In this document: positions 18,701 through 26,259 of the stretch, one piece after another | Layout of the letters: each line of letters starts with the position of its first letter | How positions within the stretch are numbered: position 1 is the first letter of the stretch | Assembly (NCBI GenBank): GCA_947626675.1 | Contig: CANQTC010000019.1 | Span: 1 to 44,721 of the forward strand | Length of the DNA stretch: 44,721 nt | Source of the DNA: an uncultured Coprococcus sp. | Lineage (GTDB): Bacteria; Bacillota; Clostridia; Lachnospirales; Lachnospiraceae | Direction: 5' to 3' | Notes under the pieces: model-generated | What the model was told of the DNA's origin: nothing | The model's input: only the letters and a program-made list of their open reading frames with translations | Databases searched by the model: none | Translations under genes and position numbers: made by a program

Positions 18701-21094
18701 ACCGATAACAACAGGTGTTGCACTTTCATAATCGTAAGAGCCGTCTGCCTTAACCTTCAATGATGATTTCAGGTAAGCAGTAAAGCCTGCTCCTGAAAGA
18801 AGAGGCGCTTCTGTATCATCCCCATTGTCTGATACTTTGATTAGCTGGAATGGCTGCTTAATTACCTGCTCCTTGGAAGTTGTGCTTCTAAGAACCTGTG
18901 GTATCAAATCTCCTTCATAATCGCATACAACATCATGCTCTTCCTCATCCAGAAGGTATCCTTCGGATGGTGTGATTTCCTTCACATAGTATTTTCCAAG
19001 ATAAAGGTTATCAATGGAACAGGCACCCTTTGCATCTGTTGTAAGAGTTGCAACAAGGTCTCCTGCCTTAAAGATTACTCCTGTTTTCCCGTCCGGATGA
19101 ACAATGTTCTCACGGGCATATAAACCATATACTGCTCCTTCAAGCTTTGCATCGCCCTGTGGAACTGCTTTTCCGGTTTCCTTATCCAACTTGAAAATCT
19201 GAATCTTTGCAGTAGTTCTGTCATTCTTGAATGTGTGGGCAAAAGTTGCCTTTGCCTTATCCTGAGACATTGCATTGAAATTGAAACCGTAAACATCATC
19301 GCTGTTACGGATATAATTTACAGGTGCTTTAGTCTCTGAGATATAGAAGCTATTGCTGATTGGAAGATCTACGGTGTAAGTTGCCTTTCCGTCAGCCCCG
19401 GTTGTTACGGTCTGAAGTGCCGCACCCTTTGTAACAATTACTTTGCCATCATAGTTTTTGATGTCATTTCCTGCATAAAGAGTGTACTGACCGCCTGTTA
19501 ATGGATTATCCGTATCGGAATCCTTTTTCACAACGGATACTTCCGCCTTTTGTCTGCTGTTCTTGATTGTCGTTGATTCTGCCTGGACTGTTACATTCTG
19601 GTTCTTGTACTCAATCTTAACAGTCTGTGGAGTGGTGTTAATGGTATATCCGTCAATGCTCTTAGTCTCTGTAACCACATAAGTTCCAAGATGAAGGTCT
19701 GATAACACAGCCTGACCGTCACTTCCGGATACAAGATTCTCTGCAATGACATCTCCCTTGCTGTAAACCTTTGTTCCATCCGCCTTATAGATATCTGCTC
19801 CGGCAGTTACCTTAAATGTGGCTCCCGGAAGCTTTCTTGTCTCATAAGTGAAATTGCTACCATTCCATCCAACAAGGACTTCGCCCTCTTTGTAGATTGT
19901 GAGAGAGCCAAGCTGTTCCACATCAGTAAGTGAAATGCCTGTTGTCTTACCCGCCTTTACAGTAAGAGTATGAATCTTGTCACTTCTTACATATCCGGCT
20001 GGAGCTGTAATCTCCTGCACATAATAAGTTCCTGCTGTAAGAGCCTTTGACTTGGCGTATCCGTTCTTATCGGTTGTCATGGTATCTACAAGTTTTTTGC
20101 AGTTACTGTCTGAATAGATTCCATATACAGCACCTTTCAGATGAACACCACTTGATTTGTCTGTTTTAGTGATTTCACCATAACCGATATTTTCCGTCTT
20201 TACCTTGATATATGCAGAAATAGGATCTGCTGAAGGCTGCTCTGAAACAAATTCCTGATCTCCGGAGTTTCCTGTAAGCCAGAATACACAGCTTGAAGTA
20301 GTATCAACTGCTCCGATAGTTGACTTGAATGAGCCAAGTGTAGCTGTGGTATTTACTGACTTGGTGTAAACTGTCATGGAATTACCACTCTTTGATACGC
20401 TGAACCCGTCGATGGAAAAATCAAAGTTTCCAAGTACACCGTTTTTGTCAGTAAATGTGTACTCAAATCTCTGATTGCTTTCATTCCACTTAAGCTCATA
20501 AGTTGTAGCATCACTCTTTGTTTTTGATGCAAAACTTGGTCTTGTGGCATTGTATGAAGCATTGATCTTATCTCTCAATGTCTCATAATACGAATAAGAT
20601 GATGATGAATCCGGTGCACAGGCACAAAGTTTGCTTGCTGCCGAATCCGCACTGCTCGTTCCAAATATTCCATTTACAATAATCCATACCATGGACTGTG
20701 TTGCAATATATTTATTGCACTGGTCATTTGTCGGTGCTTTTGCCTCTGTTGTGGAATAACCATAGTACATACAATAGGCAAGAAGCTTCTCCTGTGCTGC
20801 TGAAAGATTGGTATTCGGATTGCTGTCACTGTTCATAAGCTGTCCGCCCTTCGCTGACAATCCAAAGTTCATGCAGTATGCCGAATGACCATCAATCATT
20901 GCATACAGAATTCCACCTTTGTGATTACTGTTAAACTCACTGATTACTCCATGGTCTTTCGCTGATGCATACCAGAATGAGATATTAGCACTTGAACTGG
21001 CAGCAAAAGCTGTAGTGCCATTCGTAAACAGCGTAGTAAACATGGTTAATATGGCAAGAAAACCTGCCATAAATCGTCTAAATTTCTGTTTCAT
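15713..21094 (-). CDS. Giant LPXTG thioester/Cna-B (SpaA-type) surface adhesin
   Basis: This 1793-residue protein has a signal peptide (cleavage predicted after Ala31), then a thioester domain with Cys74 (SAYCMNFG) and Gln133 (YIATQSMVW) as the probable bond-forming pair. About 13 Cna-B/SpaA-type domains follow, counted by their E-box motifs such as EITAPAGY, EEIAAPYGY and EEFAPYGY. It ends with LPQTG at 1754-1758, a membrane helix and a charged tail, so sortase anchors it to the wall. Thioester domains bind host or cell surfaces covalently, and Cna-B domains form isopeptide-stabilised stalks. In this element it may promote mating contact or host adhesion. AGGAGG lies 8 bases before the ATG. 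Confidence 0.93.
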   Translation of the reverse strand: MKQKFRRFMAGFLAILTMFTTLFTNGTTAFAASSSANISFWYASAKDHGVISEFNSNHKGGILYAMIDGHSAYCMNFGLSAKGGQLMNSDSNPNTNLSAAQEKLLAYCMYYGYSTTEAKAPTNDQCNKYIATQSMVWIIVNGIFGTSSADSAASKLCACAPDSSSSYSYYETLRDKINASYNATRPSFASKTKSDATTYELKWNESNQRFEYTFTDKNGVLGNFDFSIDGFSVSKSGNSMTVYTKSVNTTATLGSFKSTIGAVDTTSSCVFWLTGNSGDQEFVSEQPSADPISAYIKVKTENIGYGEITKTDKSSGVHLKGAVYGIYSDSNCKKLVDTMTTDKNGYAKSKALTAGTYYVQEITAPAGYVRSDKIHTLTVKAGKTTGISLTDVEQLGSLTIYKEGEVLVGWNGSNFTYETRKLPGATFKVTAGADIYKADGTKVYSKGDVIAENLVSGSDGQAVLSDLHLGTYVVTETKSIDGYTINTTPQTVKIEYKNQNVTVQAESTTIKNSRQKAEVSVVKKDSDTDNPLTGGQYTLYAGNDIKNYDGKVIVTKGAALQTVTTGADGKATYTVDLPISNSFYISETKAPVNYIRNSDDVYGFNFNAMSQDKAKATFAHTFKNDRTTAKIQIFKLDKETGKAVPQGDAKLEGAVYGLYARENIVHPDGKTGVIFKAGDLVATLTTDAKGACSIDNLYLGKYYVKEITPSEGYLLDEEEHDVVCDYEGDLIPQVLRSTTSKEQVIKQPFQLIKVSDNGDDTEAPLLSGAGFTAYLKSSLKVKADGSYDYESATPVVIGENGAKSIYTDEKGHAVSIAIPYGTYVVLETETPHNMETIKPFEVKIVENNPTEPQIWRVFIDREFTAKLRVVKKDADTKQTVLIPNTEFKIFNLDTGKYVTMITTYPSKVTHTSFFTDEDGDLILPEALKLGNYRIEEIAAPYGYVVNETYVKVAVDTDTAYEIDPETYEAIITVDYEDAPVVGELTVEKKGEVLDSYKGGLFADSDEKSFVYREGSLAGAKYEVYAAEDIFTADMQKDADGNRTKYYSEGELVATLVTGDDGKAVLKNLPLGKYKVVEVEAPYGYVLNQDAQYVTFAYVDDHTPVIYETATFTNDRQKLSLSVEKKDSETDEPINGAVFGLYSDEDIRNVDGKVIIEAGTLLETAVSYENGIVSFTKDYPFAKYYAKEMETPAGYVTNEEVIAFDAQYQGQDIKVAKYSSVFLNTPTTFEFSKEDITSGAELSGATLCVIDKDGNIIETWTSVSGEKHVIKKLVVGETYTLREEFAPYGYLRATDIQFTVEDTENIQSVVMKDEVPTGSIIINKDGEFVTDKTLIKGHWYDFIFNYFKKSLAGVTFEVYAAEDIVSPDGLDTVYFEKDELVATIVTDDNGIASIEELPLGRYYLVETETIEGFVLDSTPIEADLSYVDQDTEVVYAGMDVTNERQKVKITVVKTDSETKKPLEGAVFGLFAKEDIVNSEGTVIVAADERIEKAVTGADGTVTFVSDLPLGQYYVKEIEAPKGHVKSDEVFDVDASYQGEEVAVIEFSAEFENAPIKVEFSKTDITGEKEIAGAKLSVIDSEGKVVESWTSEAGKTHMIERLPVGKYILREETAPYGYKIAKDVEFEVTETAEIQKVSMKDEYAVGKIIIEKTDEVTKKPIAGVEFEIRDKDGKVIETVITDKDGHAESKELPICIYNEDGSFKEDIHYYVVETKAAEGYILDETVHDVVLQYDDNAPECVEYTLSLTNKPTEPKLPQTGDNFNPWLYAGLGLGALALGLFAAFWKKKEDGAEEA

Positions 21095-21121
21095 TCGATA
21101 TTCCTCCTAAAAATTTATAAT

Positions 21122-21153
21122 AGAAGTGCACCTCAATGTCTCATTGCACTTCT
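21122..21153 (-). promoter_or_regulatory. Leader hairpin upstream of the adhesin gene
   Basis: AGAAGTGCA and TGCACTTCT form a 9-base perfect stem with a 14-base loop, ending 28 bases before the adhesin ATG. On the coding strand it is followed by ATTATAAATTTTT, so it could act as an attenuator, an mRNA stabiliser or an operator dyad. Only the symmetry is directly seen. Confidence 0.5.
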
Positions 21154-21173
21154 CATTGACTACACGCAAAAAA

Positions 21174-21208
21174 AGAGCAGGCATAAGTTGTTGGCTTATA
21201 CCTGCTCT
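21174..21208 (-). terminator. Rho-independent terminator of the lipoprotein gene
   Basis: On the minus strand AGAGCAGG / CCTGCTCT flanks an inner TATAAG / CTTATG stem and a 7-base loop, followed by seven T residues. It lies 22 bases after the lipoprotein stop codon and separates it from the adhesin gene, which therefore needs its own promoter. Confidence 0.9.
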
Positions 21209-21229
21209 CATGATGCAGTCTGTATTCTT

Positions 21230-22063
21230 TTATCTGTAGCAACGGAACTCATAGAAAGTTTCGCCTGATGTTTTGGTTGTACCGGTATACCTGATATTAA
21301 AGACATTATCTGACTCAAGAAGTAACATATCAGCGATATACTTTGCTATTGCTTCCTCGCTTCCAAGTGCCCTTCCGGATGTTGTTGCAGCTTTGTTTAA
21401 GTCAACATTGACAAATACGCTGTAATAACTGTCTTCCAATCCGTCCAGAGGGTAGTATTCATCATACTCTTCCTGCGTAATCTTTCCTGCATTCAGATTA
21501 TTCAGCAGATTCTGTTCTGTTGTAACCATTCCACCAGCCTGACACTTTGAAATTGCAAGGCTTACCACCCTGTCCGGATTGTAAGAGACTTCCTGTGGCT
21601 CCGGTTTTGGTTTTGGTTCCGGTTTTGGTTCCGGCTTTTCTTCCGTTTTTTCCTCTGCTTTTGTATTTTCCTCTGGTTTCGGCTGTTGCTCAGAAGCTGG
21701 TTCGCTCTTTGTGTCTTTTGGCTGTTTCTCAGATTTCTGACTATCAGAGCTTTTATTTTCTTCCGACTGCTTATTCTCAGCAGTTTTTTCCTCAGATGGT
21801 TTATTATCTGATTGGTTATCCTTACCGGTATCCTTTGTATCAGCAGAAGAATCCACCTCATTTACAGTCCCGGTGCTTTCCTGCTTGGCTGTCCCCGCAT
21901 CCTCGGTTTCAACAGTTACAGCTTCAGTTGTCGGTTCAACTGTTTCATTATCAATCTCTGTGCTTCCTGCATCCGTTACCTCCACACTCAAATCTTTATT
22001 TGAGCCACATCCGACACTTCCTATCAGTACTACGGATAATAAGAAAAATAATAGTTTCTTCAT
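21230..22063 (-). CDS. Lipoprotein with a Pro/Glu/Lys-rich spacer
   Basis: The 277-residue protein starts MKKLLFFLLSVVLIGSVGC, a lipoprotein signal with the lipidated Cys at residue 19. A long low-complexity acidic segment follows (Thr/Glu, then Ser/Asp/Lys, then the EPKPEPKPKPEP block near residues 145-160), which probably spans the wall. A folded C-terminal domain of about 115 residues (from YNPDRVVSLAISKCQ) has one Cys near each end. I do not recognise that domain. An upstream GTG at 22072 is in frame, but AGGTG seven bases before the ATG at 22063 favours the latter. The context suggests a surface partner of the adhesin or mating channel. Confidence 0.8.
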   Translation of the reverse strand: MKKLLFFLLSVVLIGSVGCGSNKDLSVEVTDAGSTEIDNETVEPTTEAVTVETEDAGTAKQESTGTVNEVDSSADTKDTGKDNQSDNKPSEEKTAENKQSEENKSSDSQKSEKQPKDTKSEPASEQQPKPEENTKAEEKTEEKPEPKPEPKPKPEPQEVSYNPDRVVSLAISKCQAGGMVTTEQNLLNNLNAGKITQEEYDEYYPLDGLEDSYYSVFVNVDLNKAATTSGRALGSEEAIAKYIADMLLLESDNVFNIRYTGTTKTSGETFYEFRCYR

Positions 22064-22165
22064 ATGAATCACCTATTCCCTTTCCGTAAGAGGGATAGGC
22101 TTGTGTCCTCATGACAAACTGACCTGTCCACTCTTACTCTATGTGAACAATTTATTCGGTTGTCA

Positions 22166-22192
22166 CGGGACATCTTCTATGGGACTGTCCCG
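22166..22192 (-). repeat. Inverted repeat CGGGACA / TGTCCCG
   Basis: A perfect 7-base dyad with a 13-base loop lies in the 171-base gap between the 27-residue gene and the lipoprotein gene. It has no T-run. It could be an operator or an RNA hairpin; no further support is visible. Confidence 0.5.
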
Positions 22193-22234
22193 TATTCTGT
22201 GCATTGTTAGTCTCCTTTCATTTTGCTTTTTTCT

Positions 22235-22318
22235 TTACGCAGTTACAAGCTTCTTCATAGCAAAGAAATACTTTACCAGTCTGCGATTCTTAAGATAATT
22301 CTCAAATCGAAACTTCAT
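22235..22318 (-). CDS. 27-residue basic micro-protein
   Basis: Translation: a Lys/Arg/Phe-rich peptide starting MKFRFENYLKNRRLVKYF and ending LVTA. It begins at an ATG preceded by GGGGGTG seven bases upstream and lies 15 bases after the 56-residue membrane gene. The strong ribosome site and the operon position argue for translation, but its small size leaves doubt. Function unknown; the amphipathic basic composition suggests membrane or nucleic acid binding (inference). Confidence 0.45.
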   Translation of the reverse strand: MKFRFENYLKNRRLVKYFFAMKKLVTA

Positions 22319-22333
22319 AAGCCACACCCCCTT

Positions 22334-22504
22334 TCATGGTGTTCCTGCACCTACAAATGCCATAAACACTCTGAATACCAGATTAAGCAGAAGCAGGAAG
22401 ATTTTTGCCACCTCCAATACCAGTCTGAGCATTCCTAATACAATTTTTAATATCCATTTCAATATGGTAAGTAACACATTTCCGATTCCGCTTATTACTG
22501 CCAT
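22334..22504 (-). CDS. 56-residue hydrophobic membrane micro-protein
   Basis: The protein begins MAVISGIGNVLLTILKWILK and continues with a long Leu/Val/Phe-rich hydrophobic stretch to a short AGTP end. It is probably a one- or two-helix membrane protein. GGAG lies 9 bases before the ATG, which is only 6 bases after the stop of the ParR-like gene, indicating coupled translation. Small membrane proteins at this position occur in several related elements, but no family is recognised here. Confidence 0.65.
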   Translation of the reverse strand: MAVISGIGNVLLTILKWILKIVLGMLRLVLEVAKIFLLLLNLVFRVFMAFVGAGTP

Positions 22505-22510
22505 AGGCGT

Positions 22511-22987
22511 TTACTCCTCTCCAAAATTTCCCTGGGCAAACAATACCGACATTTCCTCTAATGCTGCATCGGTAGGCTCTGCCTCTTCCTCAGGCTTATC
22601 TGAATCTTTCTTTTTTTCTGCATTTTCTGGTATCATCGACATCATCTGTTGCATAAGTGTAGGCGTAACAACCTGCTGTGTATTCATAGCTGCATTTCCA
22701 AACAACTGCGCAACCTCTTTCATCACATCGGCTTTTATCTGAAGCTTTGCTTCTGATAACTCCTGTCTGGTTACATAGCCTTCAAGATTCTCCTTTTCAT
22801 TCTTTCCACTCTTTGTAAGACTCGACCTTGAGGCATCATTGATATACTGAATCACAGCCTTAATCACAAAGTTTGAAACAGATTTATGAATATCTGTATT
22901 CAAATCCTCCAGCGTTCGGTATATCTTCAAATGGTCCGGATTATTTAGATTGAGATGAAAACTGTACTGCTTACTTCTTTTTGCCAT
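22511..22987 (-). CDS. ParR-like DNA-binding partner of ParM
   Basis: This 158-residue protein has a short N-terminal beta-like strand followed by helices (KQYSFHLNLNNPDHLKIYRT and VSNFVIKAVIQYIND), compatible with the ribbon-helix-helix fold of ParR-type adaptor proteins. The C-terminal half is acidic and likely flexible, ending in a short hydrophobic helix (LEEMSVLFAQG) that could bind the filament. It starts 6 bases after parM ends. The ParR role is inferred from the pairing and fold pattern; no centromere (parC) array is obvious next to the genes. Confidence 0.65.
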   Translation of the reverse strand: MAKRSKQYSFHLNLNNPDHLKIYRTLEDLNTDIHKSVSNFVIKAVIQYINDASRSSLTKSGKNEKENLEGYVTRQELSEAKLQIKADVMKEVAQLFGNAAMNTQQVVTPTLMQQMMSMIPENAEKKKDSDKPEEEAEPTDAALEEMSVLFAQGNFGEE

Positions 22988-22993
22988 CTTAAG

Positions 22994-23905
22994 TTACCTC
23001 CCGCTTCTAAGTGCTATTTTTGCCATCGTCTCAAAACCTTTTGCATTTGCCTTTACATCAAGCACATAGTGGATATTAGACTGCTGATATCTTCCAAAAT
23101 TTCTCATAACGACAGCCCCACCACCTACAAAGTAGACCGGCATCATATCAAGACTGTAACCACACTCGGTCTGATAACGGTACACCTTATCCACAAAAAT
23201 CTGAATCTGCTGGTCCATAATCTCCTTAAAATCCTTTGGAAGCTCTGTCTTTCCAGTTTTCATATATTCCTGAATCTCTGCTTCATCAATCTTTCTGTTT
23301 TTGACCTGTACCGCCACTCGGTTGATGGCTCTCATACACTTAATCAAGCCCTCATTCTGTGTATCACACTTACTGTTGTCAGGCTTCTTGTTCACTATCA
23401 GCATACTGTCAACAGTCCATGAGCCAACATCAATGACAAGTGCCTTTTTACCAAAGGTAGGAAGCATCCCTGCTACTGCTGCATAGCACTGAGGATATAC
23501 AAGCACATTCAGTATATGAATTGTATAAAGCTTCTGCTCAAATCCGAATACCATATCCCTATTCTTGGACAGGTAATCAATAAATGGTTTTCTCTCTGCT
23601 GAAAATCTTGTGAGAGGAAGCCCTACCGCAAGAACCACATCAGCCTCACTCTTTCCTCTTATCTCTAATTCCTTTGCAATTGCTACCAGCGTCAGTAAAT
23701 AAAAGTTCTCATTTTCCACCTTGCTGTCCAACACCTCCAGCCTTTCCTCCCCAACCGCAAAATATCTTTCATCATACTCAAGCACATTATCGTGAAATGC
23801 AGGAGCATTTGCTAATTCCTTAATAGAAGTATTGAAACAGGTATTGCTTGTTTTCATCTGAGACCAACCATGGTCAATTCCAATTACTTCGATATTATTG
23901 TTCAT
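22994..23905 (-). CDS. parM: ParM/StbA-like actin-family ATPase
   Basis: This 303-residue actin-like protein has the phosphate-1 motif near the N-terminus (IGIDHGWSQMKT), phosphate-2 in ALVIDVGSWTVDSM and the adenosine-binding motif VYFVGGGAVV near residue 270. ParM forms filaments that push or position replicated plasmids. On an integrative element it may stabilise the excised circular form. The ATG at 23905 was selected because GGAGG lies 9 bases upstream. The upstream end overlaps the frameshifted DUF5348-type gene's stop region by position only (20-base gap). Confidence 0.88.
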   Translation of the reverse strand: MNNNIEVIGIDHGWSQMKTSNTCFNTSIKELANAPAFHDNVLEYDERYFAVGEERLEVLDSKVENENFYLLTLVAIAKELEIRGKSEADVVLAVGLPLTRFSAERKPFIDYLSKNRDMVFGFEQKLYTIHILNVLVYPQCYAAVAGMLPTFGKKALVIDVGSWTVDSMLIVNKKPDNSKCDTQNEGLIKCMRAINRVAVQVKNRKIDEAEIQEYMKTGKTELPKDFKEIMDQQIQIFVDKVYRYQTECGYSLDMMPVYFVGGGAVVMRNFGRYQQSNIHYVLDVKANAKGFETMAKIALRSGR

Positions 23906-23924
23906 TCTGTGTTTCCTCCTTTTC

Positions 23925-24349
23925 TTAAATTCTCGCCCTAACATACTCTAAATCTCCTGTACAGGGGGTATCCACCAAATACCAGTTACGGTCAATATCC
24001 ATTTCCATCCGGGTTTTTACCCATTTGTCATCAACCTTGACTTCCAAGCATTCTCCACAGTGGAATCCGGTATGTTGCATAAATCTGATATCAGTAATCC
24101 ATATCTGCCATTCTCACTGTTATAGCCCAGTCTGCCTTCAATCTTCTTTTCTTTATTTGCCATAGCCATCCCTCCCGATATACTACTTTGATTTGTTTTC
24201 AACTGCTTTTCTTTATCAAATGTTTCTCTACTTCGTATCTCCGCTATTCTTTGATCTGCTATAGCCGATACTCTAACTGTTGAATACAGTATCAAATAAC
24301 TGCCCGCAATAAGAATTATTACGAGGACTTCAATTAGCACTTTGCTCAT
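23925..24349 (-). pseudogene. DUF5348-type gene broken by a one-base deletion, fused to a membrane-anchor frame
   Basis: From 24163 the frame reads MANKEKKIEGRLGYNSENGR and then LLISDL, the start of a DUF5348-type protein. It then shifts at about 24,077. The frame that follows reads GFHCGECLEVKVDDKWVKTR and ends EYVRARI at 23925. Restoring one G (DLW-QHT-GFHC) rejoins an intact 79-residue protein. Upstream and in frame, an ATG at 24349 with AGGA nine bases before it encodes a membrane helix (VLIEVLVIILIAGSYLIL) and a charged linker without a stop. The gene may therefore be a fused membrane form, or two genes with an internal GGGAGG start at 24163. Whether the shift is real decay or a sequence error is open. 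Confidence 0.7.
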
Positions 24350-24375
24350 ACAATCTCTTCCTTTCAAAATTAAAA

Positions 24376-24432
24376 GTAGGACTATATCAGCCAAACGGAA
24401 TATCTCCGTGATAAATGCTAATTTAGTCCTAC
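24376..24432 (-). promoter_or_regulatory. Leader hairpin upstream of the DUF5348/parM operon
   Basis: GTAGGACTA and TAGTCCTAC form a perfect 9-base stem enclosing a smaller ACGGA / TCCGT hairpin. On the coding strand TTTTAATTTT follows, giving a terminator-like structure 27 bases before the first start codon. This is consistent with an attenuator at the head of the operon. One arm also contains a copy of the 14-base repeat found at the element end. Confidence 0.55.
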
Positions 24433-24572
24433 CAAAATAAAATCTATTAAATTGTCACCTCACTTGGATACACGAAACACACTCAGGTCATGACTCCTGA
24501 ATTGTTGATGCAATGTTTGGATTTCGGTTTGATTTGTCAGCGCTGCCTTATCTACCGATAAAATGGTATAAA

Positions 24573-24636
24573 AATAAGGACTAAATTAGTGCTAACCCCT
24601 TGATTTTACTGGGTTTCTCTAACTTTGTCCTTATTA
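24573..24636. repeat. Inverted repeat pair at the presumed right end of the element
   Basis: ATAAGGACTAAATTAG at 24574-24589 faces CTAACTTTGTCCTTAT at 24619-24634; the arms match at 14 of 16 positions and are 29 bases apart. A third copy, CTAATTTAGTCCT, is at 24418-24430. The pair lies within the aberrant 3' tail of the truncated helicase. Such repeats fit recombinase-binding sites at an element end (inference). Confidence 0.6.
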
Positions 24637-25702
24637 TAACGCGCTCATCATCAACTACAAGGTAATTATAATAATCAGGCCGAACATCAACGTAATGTCT
24701 GGCAATATATGCGTAAGTCTTTATCTCTATTTTATCTTTTAGCTCTGGTAAGGATGTTCTTATCCTATCCTCCCAATCCTCAAGAATATTTATCCCCGGA
24801 ACCAAAATTAATCCCTTAAAATCTTGTTTACGCTTAGCAAATTCTCTTAAATCTTCCTCAACTATTTTTGATTTACCGGCTCCAGTAGGCAACACAATCA
24901 AAAAGGCTTTTATTCCCGCCTCTCTTCGTTTCTGTATTTCTTGTAAGCTAACTGTTTGATGTTCATATAGTTCAACTTTTCTATCTATTTTTAACCCATC
25001 ATCTACAAATTTAGATGTATCTTTTCCAAAATAATGCTTAATGTCATCTTCAATACGATTTTCAAATGCACAATCCTCAGTAGAAAATCGAAATAACTTT
25101 ATCCCCCACAATGCACAAGTATTCTGCTTTCTTAACTGATTTTTATATTTTTCTTCTCCGATGATTTGTGGGTGATGATAAGTGACTCCATTTTCTTCAA
25201 CTGCATATTTCCCATCTCGTGTTCTTACTAAATAGTCAAGGAAATAATTTTTCCCACTTTCATCACAGATACCATATTCTCGTGATAAATATTTTAACGC
25301 ATTAATTCCATATGCATTTGAAAAGCTTTGCTCAAAATGAAGTTCTAATGGAGAAACATCCGACTGCTCTTCTCTGTCACCGACTGTTATCATATAATCC
25401 ACCGGCAACGTAATTTCATCTTTTGAAAGATATTTTTCAACTTCCGCTTGGACATACCCCAAAAATCGGAAAACTCTTCTAAATCGATGCATATAGTTAT
25501 TTTGCTTGTCCGTGATTAGCATATATGAAAAAACTGGTTCCTCCGGATTATAAACACAAATATCTTTATCTATAATGACCATGTCTGTGCCATTATCGTA
25601 AAAACTTGACAATCCTCCATTAGGGTATTTCACCTGTTCTCTCAAAGAAAAGTCTGTGTGTTGAACTAAGAAGTTATCTTTCGAAGTATTAGATTCAACC
25701 AC
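24581..25702 (-). pseudogene. DEAD/DEAH-box helicase, truncated at motif II
   Basis: The 373-residue reading frame has an N-terminal region of about 230 residues that I cannot assign, then the helicase Q-like motif (ELYEHQTVSLQEI) and Walker A (LPTGAGKSKIV). It stops being helicase right after YNYLVVD, where motif II should read DEAH; instead about 23 unrelated residues and a stop follow. Motifs III-VI are missing, so the protein cannot be an active helicase. GTG at 25702 is the likely start (GGGAGG seven bases upstream), overlapping the methyltransferase by 37 bases. The break coincides with the presumed insertion point of the conjugative element. Confidence 0.75.
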
Positions 25703-26259
25703 TTTTCTTCCTCCCTTCCAGGTCTTACATCTCCAGTAATCCAATATTCCTCAATCACTATATCCTTCACATCTTTAATAAAATCTTTGAATACTTCTAA
25801 AGTGAAATCAGTAAAAAATCTTCCGTTTCTCTCACCTTCAAAATTTCCATATTTGAATGAGGTATATATGATCCCATTTGGTTTTAAGGCTATACTCATA
25901 TTATTAAATACTATTCTTAATTCATCTTTAGGCAAATGAAGAATGGAAGAACATGCCCAAATTCCATCATAACAATCTACTTCACCCAAATCCTGAAATA
26001 GCATATGTTTTACTTGAATTCCGATATATGCGCTGGCACTTTTACAAAGTTCTTCAGAGCCGTCAGTTGCTGTAACATCCAATCCAGACTCAAGAAAATA
26101 TTTGGTATCTCTTCCAGAGCCGCAGCCAAAATCAAGTACCTTTTTTCCAGTCAATAACTGTAGAAATTTATCTTGTGTTTCTTTAAAATCCACTGAAACT
26201 GTTCCCTGAACAAATAAATCTGCATTTTTGTTATAATAATCTATCGTTTTGTTTCTCAT
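25666..26259 (-). CDS. Class I SAM-dependent methyltransferase
   Basis: This protein of about 197 residues has the SAM-binding motif I (VLDFGCGSGRDTKYFL), an acidic residue at the end of strand 2 (TATDGSEE) and motif-IV-like DGIWACSSILHLP. The pattern resembles the TehB/ubiquinone-type small-molecule methyltransferase group. Its 3' end overlaps the truncated helicase start by 37 bases; a methyltransferase-helicase pair of this kind occurs in other Firmicutes. No strong ribosome site precedes the ATG codons at 26265 and 26259, so the start is uncertain. The substrate cannot be inferred. Confidence 0.82.
   Translation of the reverse strand: MRNKTIDYYNKNADLFVQGTVSVDFKETQDKFLQLLTGKKVLDFGCGSGRDTKYFLESGLDVTATDGSEELCKSASAYIGIQVKHMLFQDLGEVDCYDGIWACSSILHLPKDELRIVFNNMSIALKPNGIIYTSFKYGNFEGERNGRFFTDFTLEVFKDFIKDVKDIVIEEYWITGDVRPGREEEKWLNLILRKITS

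Larger units (their letters stand above)
1..24645 (-). mobile_element. Conjugative element of the Tn1549/CTn type, right part (left end outside window)
   Basis: Nearly all genes lie on one strand and include a complete set of transfer functions: MOBP relaxase, MobC, VirD4, VirB6/TrbL, PrgI, VirB4 and a Maff2/VirB2-like subunit, plus ParM/ParR, RadC-like, Toprim, DUF5688 and an LPXTG adhesin. This gene set and order is known from Firmicutes elements such as Tn1549 and the C. difficile CTns. The right end is placed near 24,645 by inference, because a helicase gene reading towards it loses homology at motif II there and inverted repeats lie alongside. No integrase or excisionase is visible, so the recombinase is presumably beyond the left edge. 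Confidence 0.85.

Noticed and set aside
21547..22089. Long plus-strand frame opposite the lipoprotein gene
   Set aside because: It is a shadow of the Pro/Glu/Lys-rich coding repeat on the other strand and lacks a ribosome site.
24484..24500. Dyad TCAGG/CCTGA considered as an operator for the parM operon
   Set aside because: The arms are only 5 bases and there is no recognisable promoter next to it.
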